Part shown: piece after piece, positions 34,285 through 43,109 of the stretch
How positions within the stretch are numbered: position 1 is the first letter of the stretch
How the letters are laid out: every line of letters starts with the position of its first letter
From: an uncultured Bacilli bacterium
Lineage (GTDB): Bacteria; Bacillota_I; Bacilli_A; RF39; UBA660
NCBI GenBank assembly: GCA_934120715.1
Contig: CAKOUW010000001.1
Span: forward strand, 248,001-312,000
DNA: 64,000 nucleotides
Reading direction: 5' to 3'
Program-made: the position numbers and the translations under genes
The notes under the pieces: generated by a model
Databases searched by the model: none
What the model saw: only the letters and a program-made list of their open reading frames with translations
Told to the model about the DNA's origin: nothing

Positions 34285-35538
34285 TTATAATACTTCTACT
34301 TTAATATTACCATCAGTTAATGATAAGTCTAATTGGTCTTTTTTCTTTACTTGATTAATACTAGTTATTACTTTGTTATCTTTTTTAGTAATAGTATATC
34401 CTCTTTTTATTGTTTCTAAGGGACTTAATGTTTCAAGCTTTGATATTAATTGTAAATACTTATTAGATTTATTATCTATTATACTAAATGGTTTAGTAAG
34501 AACGTATGAATTTTTAATATTAATTAATTTTTTTTCTTTAATATTTAATAGTGATGTAGCACTATATTTTAGTCTATCTATTAAATTATCAAATTGTTGT
34601 TCTTTTACTTGATAAATATTAATTGGGTTTTTAAAAATATATCTATCTGTTATTTCTAAAAGTCTTTGTTTTTCAATATTTAGTTTGTGTTGCATAGTTT
34701 TATTTATGCGAATTTTTAATTGATTTAAGTAATTTTTAACATCAGCTATTTGTGGTACAGCTAATTCTGCTGCTCCTGTTGGAGTTGGAGCTCTTAGATC
34801 AGCTACAAAGTCGGCTATAGTAAAATCTATTTCATGGCCAACAGCACTAATTACTGGAATATTACAATTAAAGATAGCACGAGCTACTATTTCTTCATTA
34901 AATGCCCATAAGTCTTCAATAGATCCTCCGCCTCTTCCTACTATTAAAGTATCAAGGTTATAGTTTTGGGCATTTTCTATTTGTCTAGCGATATCTTCTT
35001 TAGCAGCTTCTCCTTGTACTAGGGCTGGGAAAAGATATACTTCAACTAGTGGCCAACGTCTTTTTATGGTTGAAATGATATCTTTTATGGCTGCTCCTGT
35101 TGGAGCTGTTATAACACCAATTCTGGTTGGAATCTTTGGGATAGCTTTTTTATATTCTTGACTAAATAGTCCTTCTAGTTCCAATTTCTTTTTTAATTGT
35201 TCATAAGCAATATATAAATTACCAATACCATCTTCTAACATATCATTAACATAGATTTGGTAGCCACCATTAGCTTCAAAGACACTTATTTTACCTGTTA
35301 CTAAGACTTTCATTCCGTCTTGAGGTGTGAATTTGACTTTTTTAGTTGCTGATGAGAACATTATGGCATTAATTCTACTATTTTCATCTTTTATTGTGAA
35401 ATAGAAATGACCTCTACTATGAGCTTTAAAATTAGAGATTTCTCCTTTTAGAAAGACTTCATTTAGATTGGTATCATTATCTATTTTATATTTTATATAT
35501 CTTGTTAATTGAGTAACGGTTATATATTTTTCGTTCAT
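34285..35538 (-). CDS. xseA: Exodeoxyribonuclease VII large subunit
   Basis: 417 residues. N-terminal OB fold (FLKGEISNFKAHSRGHFYFTIKD), the catalytic XseA domain with GVITAPTGAAIKDIISTIKRRWP, VGRGGGSIEDLWAFN, SAVGHEIDFTIADFVADLRAPTPTGAAELA, followed by a coiled coil. All family motifs present and length normal. Third gene class in a nusB-xseA-xseB operon (16-base gap after nusB). Confidence 0.96.
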   Translation of the reverse strand: MNEKYITVTQLTRYIKYKIDNDTNLNEVFLKGEISNFKAHSRGHFYFTIKDENSRINAIMFSSATKKVKFTPQDGMKVLVTGKISVFEANGGYQIYVNDMLEDGIGNLYIAYEQLKKKLELEGLFSQEYKKAIPKIPTRIGVITAPTGAAIKDIISTIKRRWPLVEVYLFPALVQGEAAKEDIARQIENAQNYNLDTLIVGRGGGSIEDLWAFNEEIVARAIFNCNIPVISAVGHEIDFTIADFVADLRAPTPTGAAELAVPQIADVKNYLNQLKIRINKTMQHKLNIEKQRLLEITDRYIFKNPINIYQVKEQQFDNLIDRLKYSATSLLNIKEKKLINIKNSYVLTKPFSIIDNKSNKYLQLISKLETLSPLETIKRGYTITKKDNKVITSINQVKKKDQLDLSLTDGNIKVEVL

Positions 35539-35554
35539 ATATATTTATCTCCAA

Positions 35555-35956
35555 TTAGTTTTCTTCATCATGATAAATTTTATCTAGGACACCATTAATC
35601 ATTTTTATAACTGATTCATCAGAATATTTTTTGGCTAACTCTATTGCTTCATTTATCGCAACAATGCTTGGAGTGTCACTATATTTTAACTCATAAATTC
35701 CTAAAGATAAGATAGCTTGATCTACTTTGCTAAGACGATCAATTGTCCAATTATTTAGATATTTATTGGCTAATGTTTCTATTTGTTTTTTATTTTGCAA
35801 TATTTTCTTTACTGAGGTATTGACAAAGTCATTTTGAATTTCTGTTTGTTCTAAAATTAATTTATCAATATCATATTCTAGATTTGCTTCTTCTAAAATA
35901 CTAACTTGATATATTACTTTAATTATTATATCTCTTAATTCACTTCTATTTCTCAT
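35555..35956 (-). CDS. nusB: Transcription antitermination factor NusB
   Basis: 133 residues, all-helical NusB fold: RNRSELRDIIIKVIYQVSILE at the start and the signature NWTIDRLSKVDQAILSLGIYELKY plus VAINEAIELAKKYSDE. It binds boxA with S10 in rRNA antitermination. Ribosome site AGGATGGTGAT. Leads the xseA-xseB genes; the order nusB-xseA-xseB-spoIVB echoes Bacillus with several genes (folD, ispA, dxs, recN) missing in between. Confidence 0.93.
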   Translation of the reverse strand: MRNRSELRDIIIKVIYQVSILEEANLEYDIDKLILEQTEIQNDFVNTSVKKILQNKKQIETLANKYLNNWTIDRLSKVDQAILSLGIYELKYSDTPSIVAINEAIELAKKYSDESVIKMINGVLDKIYHDEEN

Positions 35957-36010
35957 TTTATCACCATCCTAATTTTATCATAATAGAGACTGTATTGTCA
36001 TTAATTTATT

Positions 36011-38563
36011 TTAGTCTCTTTTTTTAGCCTTTTTATTTAATTCATAGAGAAAATTCATAGCTTCCATTGGACTCATTTCGAGTGGATTAATATTTCTTAC
36101 AGCTTCTTCTATTTCATTTGGTTTTGTTTTTATTTCTTCTTCTGTTAATTCAAAAAGCGATGTTTGTGTAAATGTTTCCTTCTTTATATTTTTCTTTTCA
36201 TATATGTTTAAAATCTCTGTTGCTCTATCTATTAGAGACTTTGGCAGTTTTGCAAGAGATGCTACATGTATACCATAACTTTTATCTACTGCACCATTTT
36301 TAACTTTATGGAGGAATGTTATTTTGCCATTTTCTTCAACGGCTGAAACGTGAACGTTTCGTAAATCTTTTAGATCTTTTTCTAAAACGGTTAATTCATG
36401 ATAATGAGTTGAAAACATTGTTTTAGCTTTAATATTATCATGAATATATTCTAGTATTGCTTGAGCTAGACTCATTCCGTCATAAGTTGCGGTTCCTCTT
36501 CCTAATTCATCGAAAAGAATAAGACTATTTTCAGTAGCTTCACTTATTGCATAGTTGGCTTCTTTCATTTCGACCATAAAAGTAGATTCACCACTTACTA
36601 AATCGTCACTGGCTCCAATTCTTGTGAAAATTTTATCAAAAATTGGCATTGAACAGCTTTCACAAGGAACAAAACAACCTATTTGAGCCATTATTACTGT
36701 AATAGCACATTGCCTCATATAAGTTGATTTACCTGCCATATTGGGACCAGTAATTAGTAGGATATTAGAGTTTTTGTCCATTATTATGTCATTGGCTATA
36801 TATTTATCTTTCATAACTTTTTCTACTACGGGATGACGGCAATTAATCATTTTTACTACTCTTTCAGTAGTTAAGACTGGTCTTACATATTTATTACTGT
36901 CACTAACAATTGAGAATGCTTGAAGCATATCTACTTCGCTAATTATTTTAGCTGTTAGTTGTAGATTTTTTATATATCTTTTTACTACTTCTCTTATATC
37001 CATAAATATTTTATATTCAAGATTAATAATTTTTTCTTCAGCACCTAAAATAATGCTTTCTTTTTCTTTTAATACAGGCATGGTAAATCTTTCACAATTG
37101 GCTAAAGTTTGACGTCTTTCATAACCATATTCTTCTTTTATAAGGGGAATTTGTCCTTTACTTATTTCAATATAGTATCCAAATATTTTATTAAAGCCTA
37201 CTCTTAAGTTTTTAATACCTGTTCTTTTTCTTTCGTCTTGTTCTAGTTCTAGTATAAAGTCTTTTGAACCGCTACTAATTTCTTTTAATTCATCCAGTTC
37301 TTTACTATATCCAGGTTTAATTAAATGACCTTCGTGTAATGTGAATGGAGCATCTTCTAAAATGGTATTTTCTAGGAGTTGGTATAGATCAGAAAAATCT
37401 ATTATTTCTTTATCATAATTTAATTCTTTTAATATTTTAGCTATATTTGGTAATACTTTTAATGAATTTTTTAACTGTAATAAATCTTTGGCATTTAAAT
37501 TACCATAGGTTATTCTTCCACATAGCCTTTCTAGATCGTAAACATTATCAAGCTCTTTAATTAAATCATCTCTTAGAATAAATTCAGTAGAAAGTTTCGA
37601 TACAAGGTCATATCTTCTTTCTAGTTGTTCTTTACTGGTTAAGGGGTTTTCAATATTGTATTTTAAAAATCTTGAACCCATGGCTGTTTTATTTTTATCA
37701 AGTAACCAAAAGAGACTAAATTGTCTTTCTCTATTTCTAATAGTCTCTGTTAATTCTAGATTTTTCTTTGTATTTATATCAAATTCTAGAAATTCTTTTT
37801 GTTTTATTATTTTACATTTTTGAAGATGATGTAAGTCTCCTTTTTTAGCGTCAATAATGTATTTTAGTAAATGCTTGATTGTAGTTACTATTTTGGCATC
37901 TTCTATATCTGAATATATATAGTTATAGTCTTCATTATCAAGAGTTTCTTTAGTGATGGTTACTAACATATCATAATTGGTTCTAAGAATGGAAATTATT
38001 TCTCTATCTATTGATTCGTTGACAATTACTTCTCTAAAATTATTCTTACTTATTTCTTTTATTACTTTATCTTTTTCGCCTTCAACTAGTAAGGCATAGA
38101 CTTCTCCAGTTGAAATGTCGATGTAACTTACTCCATAGCAATATGAAAAGTCATAGATGTTTGCGATATAATTGTTGGTTTTAGAGTCAATATTGGCATC
38201 TAGCCTAGTTCCTTTAGTAATTACTTGAATGACGTCTCTTTTAACCATACCCTTGGTTTCCTTTGGATCTTCTAGTTGTTCACATATAGCTACTTTGTAA
38301 CCTTTATCTATTAATTGATCAACATATGAAGAATAAGCGTGATGTGGAACACCGCACATTGGAACTCTTTCATCAAGTCCAGCTTGTTTTCCTGTAAGAG
38401 TTAATTCTAATATTCTTGAGGCTAGGATGGCATCATCAAAAAACATCTCATAAAAGTCTCCAAGTCTAAAAAAGATAATGCAATCTTCATAATTATCTTT
38501 AATTTCCATATATTGAGCCATCATAGGGCTTAATTTTGTTCTATCTACTTCACTGCGTCTCAT
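36011..38563 (-). CDS. mutS: DNA mismatch repair protein MutS
   Basis: About 850 residues from the ATG at 38563 (GGTGAAG ribosome site); a GTG four codons upstream is rejected. Mismatch-binding FxE motif in RLGDFYEMFFDDA near residue 37, lever and clamp domains in the middle, ATPase with GPNMAGKSTYMRQ, LFDELGRGTATYDG and TMFSTHYHELT. C-terminus ends shortly after the dimerisation helices. mutL is not adjacent here. Confidence 0.96.
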   Translation of the reverse strand: MRRSEVDRTKLSPMMAQYMEIKDNYEDCIIFFRLGDFYEMFFDDAILASRILELTLTGKQAGLDERVPMCGVPHHAYSSYVDQLIDKGYKVAICEQLEDPKETKGMVKRDVIQVITKGTRLDANIDSKTNNYIANIYDFSYCYGVSYIDISTGEVYALLVEGEKDKVIKEISKNNFREVIVNESIDREIISILRTNYDMLVTITKETLDNEDYNYIYSDIEDAKIVTTIKHLLKYIIDAKKGDLHHLQKCKIIKQKEFLEFDINTKKNLELTETIRNRERQFSLFWLLDKNKTAMGSRFLKYNIENPLTSKEQLERRYDLVSKLSTEFILRDDLIKELDNVYDLERLCGRITYGNLNAKDLLQLKNSLKVLPNIAKILKELNYDKEIIDFSDLYQLLENTILEDAPFTLHEGHLIKPGYSKELDELKEISSGSKDFILELEQDERKRTGIKNLRVGFNKIFGYYIEISKGQIPLIKEEYGYERRQTLANCERFTMPVLKEKESIILGAEEKIINLEYKIFMDIREVVKRYIKNLQLTAKIISEVDMLQAFSIVSDSNKYVRPVLTTERVVKMINCRHPVVEKVMKDKYIANDIIMDKNSNILLITGPNMAGKSTYMRQCAITVIMAQIGCFVPCESCSMPIFDKIFTRIGASDDLVSGESTFMVEMKEANYAISEATENSLILFDELGRGTATYDGMSLAQAILEYIHDNIKAKTMFSTHYHELTVLEKDLKDLRNVHVSAVEENGKITFLHKVKNGAVDKSYGIHVASLAKLPKSLIDRATEILNIYEKKNIKKETFTQTSLFELTEEEIKTKPNEIEEAVRNINPLEMSPMEAMNFLYELNKKAKKRD

Positions 38564-38610
38564 ATACTTCACCACTACATATTATAGCAAAAAAAGTTAT
38601 TCAAAGAAAG

Positions 38611-38636
38611 AAAAATAGTAAAGTTTATCTTTACTA
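38611..38636 (-). terminator. Terminator of the GH25 gene
   Basis: Perfect 8-bp stem TAGTAAAG / CTTTACTA, 5-base loop, T5 on the minus strand, located between the GH25 stop and mutS. Confidence 0.8.
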
Positions 38637-39818
38637 CTTTAAATACATAACATCAATATCAACACTTCCATCAATACCATCAATTTCTCCATTTTCACAT
38701 AGTTGCCATAATAGGTAATCTTTTGTATAGTTTGTTTTCTCTGTATAGTGGGCTAGCCAGGTTTTATGTTTTGTTTTTAACCATATGTTTTCTAGATAAT
38801 TTTTACTACTGTAAAGCATAGAATCATAGCCTGATTTTTCCAATTCATTCATGAAAGCGTTAGCAATTTCAGTTAATTCATAAAAACTAACATTATAAGT
38901 ATTGAAATTTGTCCAATCTTCCCAATCGTAGGCAACTGGTAAGTCTATATCATAATTTTCAATTTGTTTTACTATCCATTTGGCATCCTGTACGGCTTGC
39001 TTTTTGGAATTAGCGTAAGAATAGAAATATAAGCCGACTGGAATATTATACTTCTTTGCCTCTTCAATGTTTCTTTGAAATTTTTCATCTATAAAGTATT
39101 CGCCACCTATTCCTCTAGTTCCACCTATCCTAATTATAACAAATTCTACTCCAGCTTCTTTAATCTTTTTAAAATCTATTTCTTTTTGCCATTTAGATAC
39201 ATCTATTCCAATTTTTGTTTTTGATGTTTTATGTTTTTCTACTATATCAGAAAAAATTGTTTTTGAGTTGTTGCTTGTTCTGTTTTTTGGCTTTTCATAA
39301 ACATTTAAGGTGAAATTAACTGATGAGGTATTATTACTTGAATCTATTGCTTTATATACTAAATTGTATTCTCCGGGCTCATGTAGATTATAGTTACCTT
39401 CAATATAACATTTGGGATTACTATCATAATTATCACCACACATTATGGAGTTGGCTAAATCATCTGTACTATCTACTGGTATATTATATCTTGAATTTAA
39501 CCAAATAAGTGGTGGCGTTGTATCTACTACTTTATAATTAAATGAATAGGATACTTTTATATTATTGTCATTTATATAACTAAATTTTATATTATTATCT
39601 CCTAATTTTAATGTGTTAACATTTTTATCATTAATAATTTTACCGTTTATTTTCTTTATAAACGAGGATATTTTCCTTTTTTCGTTAAATTCTACTTCTA
39701 AATTATTATTTAAAACTATTTCTACTTTAGCTAGTACTTTATGCCTAATCACTAATATTACTACTATGGCTATTAAAAGTATTACTACGGATAATATTAC
39801 TGTTATTTTTTTCTTCAT
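38634..39818 (-). CDS. Membrane-anchored GH25 lysozyme-like cell wall hydrolase
   Basis: About 394 residues from the ATG at 39818 (AGAGGTGC). N-terminal membrane helix (7-26), an Ig-like/DUF5011-type region (about 85-172: DTTPPLIWLN, EPGEYNLVYKAIDSSNN), then a glycoside hydrolase family 25 domain with GIDVSKWQKEIDF, EFVIIRIGGTRGIGG, YFYSYANSKKQAVQDAKWI and the catalytic YDWED. It cleaves the glycan strands of peptidoglycan outside the cell. Own promoter and terminator. Confidence 0.9.
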   Translation of the reverse strand: MKKKITVILSVVILLIAIVVILVIRHKVLAKVEIVLNNNLEVEFNEKRKISSFIKKINGKIINDKNVNTLKLGDNNIKFSYINDNNIKVSYSFNYKVVDTTPPLIWLNSRYNIPVDSTDDLANSIMCGDNYDSNPKCYIEGNYNLHEPGEYNLVYKAIDSSNNTSSVNFTLNVYEKPKNRTSNNSKTIFSDIVEKHKTSKTKIGIDVSKWQKEIDFKKIKEAGVEFVIIRIGGTRGIGGEYFIDEKFQRNIEEAKKYNIPVGLYFYSYANSKKQAVQDAKWIVKQIENYDIDLPVAYDWEDWTNFNTYNVSFYELTEIANAFMNELEKSGYDSMLYSSKNYLENIWLKTKHKTWLAHYTEKTNYTKDYLLWQLCENGEIDGIDGSVDIDVMYLK

Positions 39819-39853
39819 GAGCACCTCTTATATTATATTAGATTCAAATATGT

Positions 39854-39879
39854 AAAAAGGAATACGTATTATATTCCTT
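39854..39879 (-). terminator. Terminator of gltX
   Basis: Perfect 8-bp stem AAGGAATA / TATTCCTT with a 7-base loop and T5 on the minus strand; overlaps the gltX stop. Confidence 0.85.
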
Positions 39880-41536
39880 ATTTATTAATATATTTTTTAT
39901 ATAAGTTTATTCTAGCTTTTATTCTATCTTTGCCTAATATTTTCATGATTGAAAATAAATCTGGTGATTTACTTCTTCCTGTTACCATTACTCTTAGTGC
40001 TTCACAAATATCACCAACATGGCCTTTATATAATTCAGGATTTTTCTTATAATCTTTTGGACTAGCTGCATATCCATTTTTAGTTGCGAAATCCTTAGTC
40101 ATATTAAACCACTCTTCATTAGTAGCATCTAGATCTAATGCTTCTAGATAATCTAAGGCTAAGTCAATATCATATTCTTTGTCACCATCATATTTGGAAT
40201 AATTTTCTTTAATAAATAAACTGTCAATAGCATAGGAAAATTCTTCCTTAACATCACTGTATTTTGAAATATCTTTTCTTGGTCTTGGTCCTTCTTTTTC
40301 AATATTTAAGAATTTTTGCATATCATCTTTATTAGCTTTTAATAATTCAGCATATTCTGGATCATATTTATTAGCCCAAGATAGCGTTTCATTATAAACT
40401 TCTTCACCTTTTTTTCTAGAAAAATAAGTTTTACATATATTGTTGAATTTTGCTTCATCAAAGCTTGTACCACCTATTGCTTGCTTATCAAAACTAAATG
40501 TGAAGTCTTTTATACTCTTCTCTTGATTTTCTAGATACCATTCTTCAAAATTTGTATTTGCAATGGTTGCTAGATAAAGGTGTAGAGCTTCTATTGGTAT
40601 TCCACCTTCCTCATAGAATTTTACACCAGCCCAAGGGTCTTTTCTTTTACTTATTTTTCTGATTGCGCCTGTTTCTTTATCTTTTATAGTTATTGGGGCA
40701 ATGTGGGCATATTCTGGTCGCTTAAAGCCTAATATTTCAAAAAGTTGAATATGTAGTGGTATACTTGAAACCCATTCATCACCACGGATAACATGAGTTG
40801 TATGCATTAAGTGATCATCGATTGCATGAGCAAAGTGATATGTTGGGATACCATCTTTTTTTAGTAATACTGTATCTACATCATGTTCAGGAAATTTCAT
40901 TTTACCTTTAATACAGTCTACTATTTCAACTTGCTTTGTAGGATCGCCTGGAGATTTTAGTCTTATAACGTATTCTAAGCCTGCGGCTATTTTTTCTTTT
41001 ACTTCAGCAAGGGACAAATCACGATCAACTGCGTATTGACCATATATGCCAATTTTTGTTTTATTAATTTCTTGTTCTTCTCTTATTTCGGCAATTTCTT
41101 CTTCTGTCATAAAGCATGGATAAGCATATCCATTTATTATTAAATCTTTTACGTATGTTTGATAAATTTCTATTCTTTCGCTTTGCCTATATGGACCATA
41201 AATTCCATCAAAACTATAACCTTCGTTTGGCATTATATCAAAGCCATGTAATACACCAACTATATTTTCAATTCCACCCTCAACCATTCTTTTTTGATCG
41301 GTATCTTCAATTCTTAGGAAGAAACTTCCATTTGATTGTCTGGCATAAACCATATCGCAGAAAGCTGAGAATAAGTTTCCTAAATGAACACTACCAGTTG
41401 GTGATGGTCCATATCTTGTTACCATTGCTCCTTCTGGAAGATTTCTCTCTGGGTATTTTTCTTCAAAATAACTACGACTATGTTTTATATTTGGAAATAA
41501 TAATTCAGCTAATTCAATTCTTTCATTTTTTTCCAT
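39878..41536 (-). CDS. gltX: Glutamate--tRNA ligase
   Basis: 552 residues. Class I synthetase: RYGPSPTGSVHLGNLFSAF (HIGH-type motif), RIEDTDQKR, and the KMSKS-type loop KISKRKDP. A glutamyl-queuosine shortening is excluded by the long anticodon-binding C-terminal half. In Bacillota it usually also charges tRNA-Gln with glutamate for GatCAB; a tRNA-Gln gene lies right upstream on the same strand. Ribosome site GAGGTG. No T-box is visible in its leader. Confidence 0.94.
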   Translation of the reverse strand: MEKNERIELAELLFPNIKHSRSYFEEKYPERNLPEGAMVTRYGPSPTGSVHLGNLFSAFCDMVYARQSNGSFFLRIEDTDQKRMVEGGIENIVGVLHGFDIMPNEGYSFDGIYGPYRQSERIEIYQTYVKDLIINGYAYPCFMTEEEIAEIREEQEINKTKIGIYGQYAVDRDLSLAEVKEKIAAGLEYVIRLKSPGDPTKQVEIVDCIKGKMKFPEHDVDTVLLKKDGIPTYHFAHAIDDHLMHTTHVIRGDEWVSSIPLHIQLFEILGFKRPEYAHIAPITIKDKETGAIRKISKRKDPWAGVKFYEEGGIPIEALHLYLATIANTNFEEWYLENQEKSIKDFTFSFDKQAIGGTSFDEAKFNNICKTYFSRKKGEEVYNETLSWANKYDPEYAELLKANKDDMQKFLNIEKEGPRPRKDISKYSDVKEEFSYAIDSLFIKENYSKYDGDKEYDIDLALDYLEALDLDATNEEWFNMTKDFATKNGYAASPKDYKKNPELYKGHVGDICEALRVMVTGRSKSPDLFSIMKILGKDRIKARINLYKKYINK

Positions 41537-41594
41537 GCTACACCTCTTCTCAATTCATATATAATAATATAATAAAATGTAATAAAAAGCAAAT

Positions 41595-41617
41595 AAAAAA
41601 GTCCTTATTAGGACTAT
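41595..41617 (-). terminator. Terminator of tRNA-Gln
   Basis: AGTCCT / AGGACT stem, loop TATT, T6 on the minus strand, 10 bases after the tRNA 3' end. Confidence 0.85.
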
Positions 41618-41626
41618 TAACAAATT

Positions 41627-41701
41627 TGGCTGCCCCAGTTAGATTCGAACTAACGCGTCGTGCGGTCAGAGCGCACTGCCTTACCGCTTGGCTATGGGGC
41701 A
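41627..41701 (-). tRNA. tRNA-Gln (anticodon CTG)
   Basis: Acceptor TGCCCCA / TGGGGCA with GCCA end encoded, anticodon stem GTGCG / CGCAC around loop CTCTGAC, T arm GTTAG-TTCGAAT-CTAAC. Anticodon CTG reads CAG. A 7-bp hairpin (41702-41721) abuts the 5' end. Confidence 0.92.
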
Positions 41702-41721
41702 ATGTGTTATGTTGAACACAT
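41702..41721 (-). repeat. Hairpin directly abutting the 5' end of tRNA-Gln
   Basis: Perfect ATGTGTT / AACACAT with a 6-base loop and no gap to the tRNA. The predicted transcription start falls at its outer arm, so it would form the very 5' end of the precursor. Confidence 0.8.
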
Positions 41722-41725
41722 ATTA

Positions 41726-41753
41726 ATTATACCAAATATAATTTAAATGTCAA
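41726..41753 (-). promoter_or_regulatory. Promoter of tRNA-Gln
   Basis: -35 TTGACA at 41748-41753, 16-base spacer, -10 TATAAT at 41726-41731 on the minus strand, both consensus hexamers. Confidence 0.8.
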
Positions 41754-41832
41754 AATAAATTGTGTGAAAAATAAAATTTATGTATTGCCAAGAATAAAAA
41801 AGTATGTTATCATTTATTTGTTGACTGTTTAT

Positions 41833-41909
41833 GGCGCTGTAGCTCAGTTGGCTAGAGCAATCGGTTCATACCCGATAGGTCGTGAGTTCGAATCTCTCCG
41901 GCGCTACCA
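41833..41909 (+). tRNA. tRNA-Met (anticodon CAT, elongator type)
   Basis: Acceptor GGCGCTG / CGGCGCT with ACCA, anticodon stem ATCGG / CCGAT around TTCATAC. Loop and stem resemble elongator Met rather than Ile2. The T stem GTGAG / CTCTC contains one T-T mismatch. Followed by a good terminator. Confidence 0.9.
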
Positions 41910-41921
41910 AATTTGTTATAG

Positions 41922-41947
41922 ACTCAAGCCTTTGCTTGAGTTTTTTT
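41922..41947 (+). terminator. Terminator of tRNA-Met
   Basis: ACTCAAGC / GCTTGAGT stem, loop CTTT, T7. The transposon remnant copy 2 starts within 2 bases of the T-run. Confidence 0.9.
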
Positions 41948-41948
41948 G

Positions 41949-42313
41949 TTTATAAGGATTTTTCTCCTTATAAACAATAGTATTAGTTAATGGTATATAT
42001 TAAAAAAAGTATATTAGCAAACAAATGTTTGCACATTGTTATAGTAAGACAAGATTATGGAGGTGCATTACATATATAAATTGTGGTTATGAAAATGATA
42101 GAGATATAAATACGAGTATAAATAACATTAAAAATATATTGCCAAAATAATTAAGAATAAGAAAAGTAAAATAGAAAAGTACGGTAGCGACTATCGGAAT
42201 TTAAGCCTATGGAGAATAGAGAATACTCTATCTATGAAGTAGGAATGTTGATCGGCGACGACCAATGCGAATAAAAATTTAAAATTATTTTAATTTTTAT
42301 TCTTTTGTTCTAC
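41949..42313 (+). mobile_element. IS200/IS605-type remnant, copy 2 (inverted relative to copy 1)
   Basis: Begins with the hairpin TTTATAAGGA...TCCTTATAAA (41949-41975), continues with the last codons of TnpB (LWRC...NCGYENDRDIN, then TSINNIKNILPK and stop) and the same structured right end as copy 1, ending CTTTTGTTCTAC at 42313. By eye it is over 90 percent identical to copy 1 across about 300 bases. No transposase and no tnpB body. A possible solo omega-RNA source; the flank after 42313 would be its guide. Confidence 0.75.
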
Positions 42314-42319
42314 AAAATT

Positions 42320-42353
42320 CTAAAACTGCAAACAGTGGTGCTTGCAGTTTTAG
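42320..42353 (-). terminator. Perfect 12-bp hairpin downstream of the 176-residue gene
   Basis: CTAAAACTGCAA / TTGCAGTTTTAG with a 10-base loop. On the minus strand only a weak T-run (TTTTG) follows, so terminator activity is probable but not certain. It is 6 bases from the end of transposon remnant copy 2. Confidence 0.6.
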
Positions 42354-42394
42354 AAATTGATTTTATGTTTTAGTTTTATACGAGCATTAACTTA

Positions 42395-42925
42395 CTATCT
42401 GATCTTATCCATTACTTTTTGCTTACATTTCTTAGAAAATGATAGCTTTTGGGGAACCGGCATTTCTATTATGGTATATACAGGCTCTTTCCTAGTAATG
42501 TCTGTGCTTTTAGCCATGTTATTGTCTGAATTACGAACTAAAATTTTTCTTTTTCTCTTAATATCTAGAATTTCATTATATTGTTGTTTTTGATGCCTTG
42601 CTTTTTCATACTCATGATCTAATTCTTTATTATAAACCATCTTTTTCATTTCTTCTCTTAATAATTTAATATGTGCTTTTATTTCTTCTTCTGATTGCTG
42701 GTTGGCTTTTTTATAATCTATAATCCAGTCAATAGACTCAAAAAAGGCTATTTCTTCTGAAGCTTCAAATCCTACAAATTCTTTTTCATCACAGTCTATA
42801 CTATCTAATGTTTTAGCTTTAACTGTTGATGGCATAATTGCAGCATTAATATTAGCTAAAGCTATTAAATCACCTACTTGTACATAAACTTTTTTACTCT
42901 CGTGTTCTTTATAAAATACTTTCAT
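42395..42925 (-). CDS. Hypothetical protein, 176 residues
   Basis: Soluble protein with no motif I recognise. N-terminal part KVYVQVGDLIALANINAAIM, a charged helical middle (about 80-120, likely coiled coil, EEIKAHIKLLREEMKKMVYN) and a basic C-terminus rich in Lys and Arg. Ribosome site GGAGGAA is strong. A 19-codon ORF with an equally strong ribosome site lies upstream (42973-43032). Confidence 0.6.
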   Translation of the reverse strand: MKVFYKEHESKKVYVQVGDLIALANINAAIMPSTVKAKTLDSIDCDEKEFVGFEASEEIAFFESIDWIIDYKKANQQSEEEIKAHIKLLREEMKKMVYNKELDHEYEKARHQKQQYNEILDIKRKRKILVRNSDNNMAKSTDITRKEPVYTIIEMPVPQKLSFSKKCKQKVMDKIR

Positions 42926-42972
42926 ATATTCCTCCGATATTTTATTGATTTTTATTTAAACTACTTATATTT

Positions 42973-43032
42973 TTACATAATGTTTTCTCTTACTCCACAC
43001 ACATATTGTATATGGGTAAGAGCTATTTTCAT
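42973..43032 (-). CDS. Possible 19-residue ORF upstream of the 176-residue gene
   Basis: ATG at 43032 preceded by GCAGGAGGAGATAT, stop at 42973. The peptide would read MKIALTHIQYVCGVRENIM. The ribosome site is too good to be accidental, but no homologue is known to me; it may be a leader peptide or a relic start of a larger gene. Confidence 0.35.
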   Translation of the reverse strand: MKIALTHIQYVCGVRENIM

Positions 43033-43109
43033 ATATCTCCTCCTGCTTAATTTGTTTGTTTTTATTGTAGCATAAGCTTTTTTCTATTTCAATCATAATT
43101 ATGTAGCTA

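Noticed and set aside
41540..41594. T-box leader in front of gltX
   Set aside because: The leader is too short (about 60 bases) and lacks the GGTGG T-box and the stem-I motifs.
41116..41715. 199-codon plus-strand ORF opposite gltX that runs into tRNA-Gln
   Set aside because: Composition is rich in His, Phe and Leu and it crosses a tRNA gene; gltX on the other strand has all family motifs.
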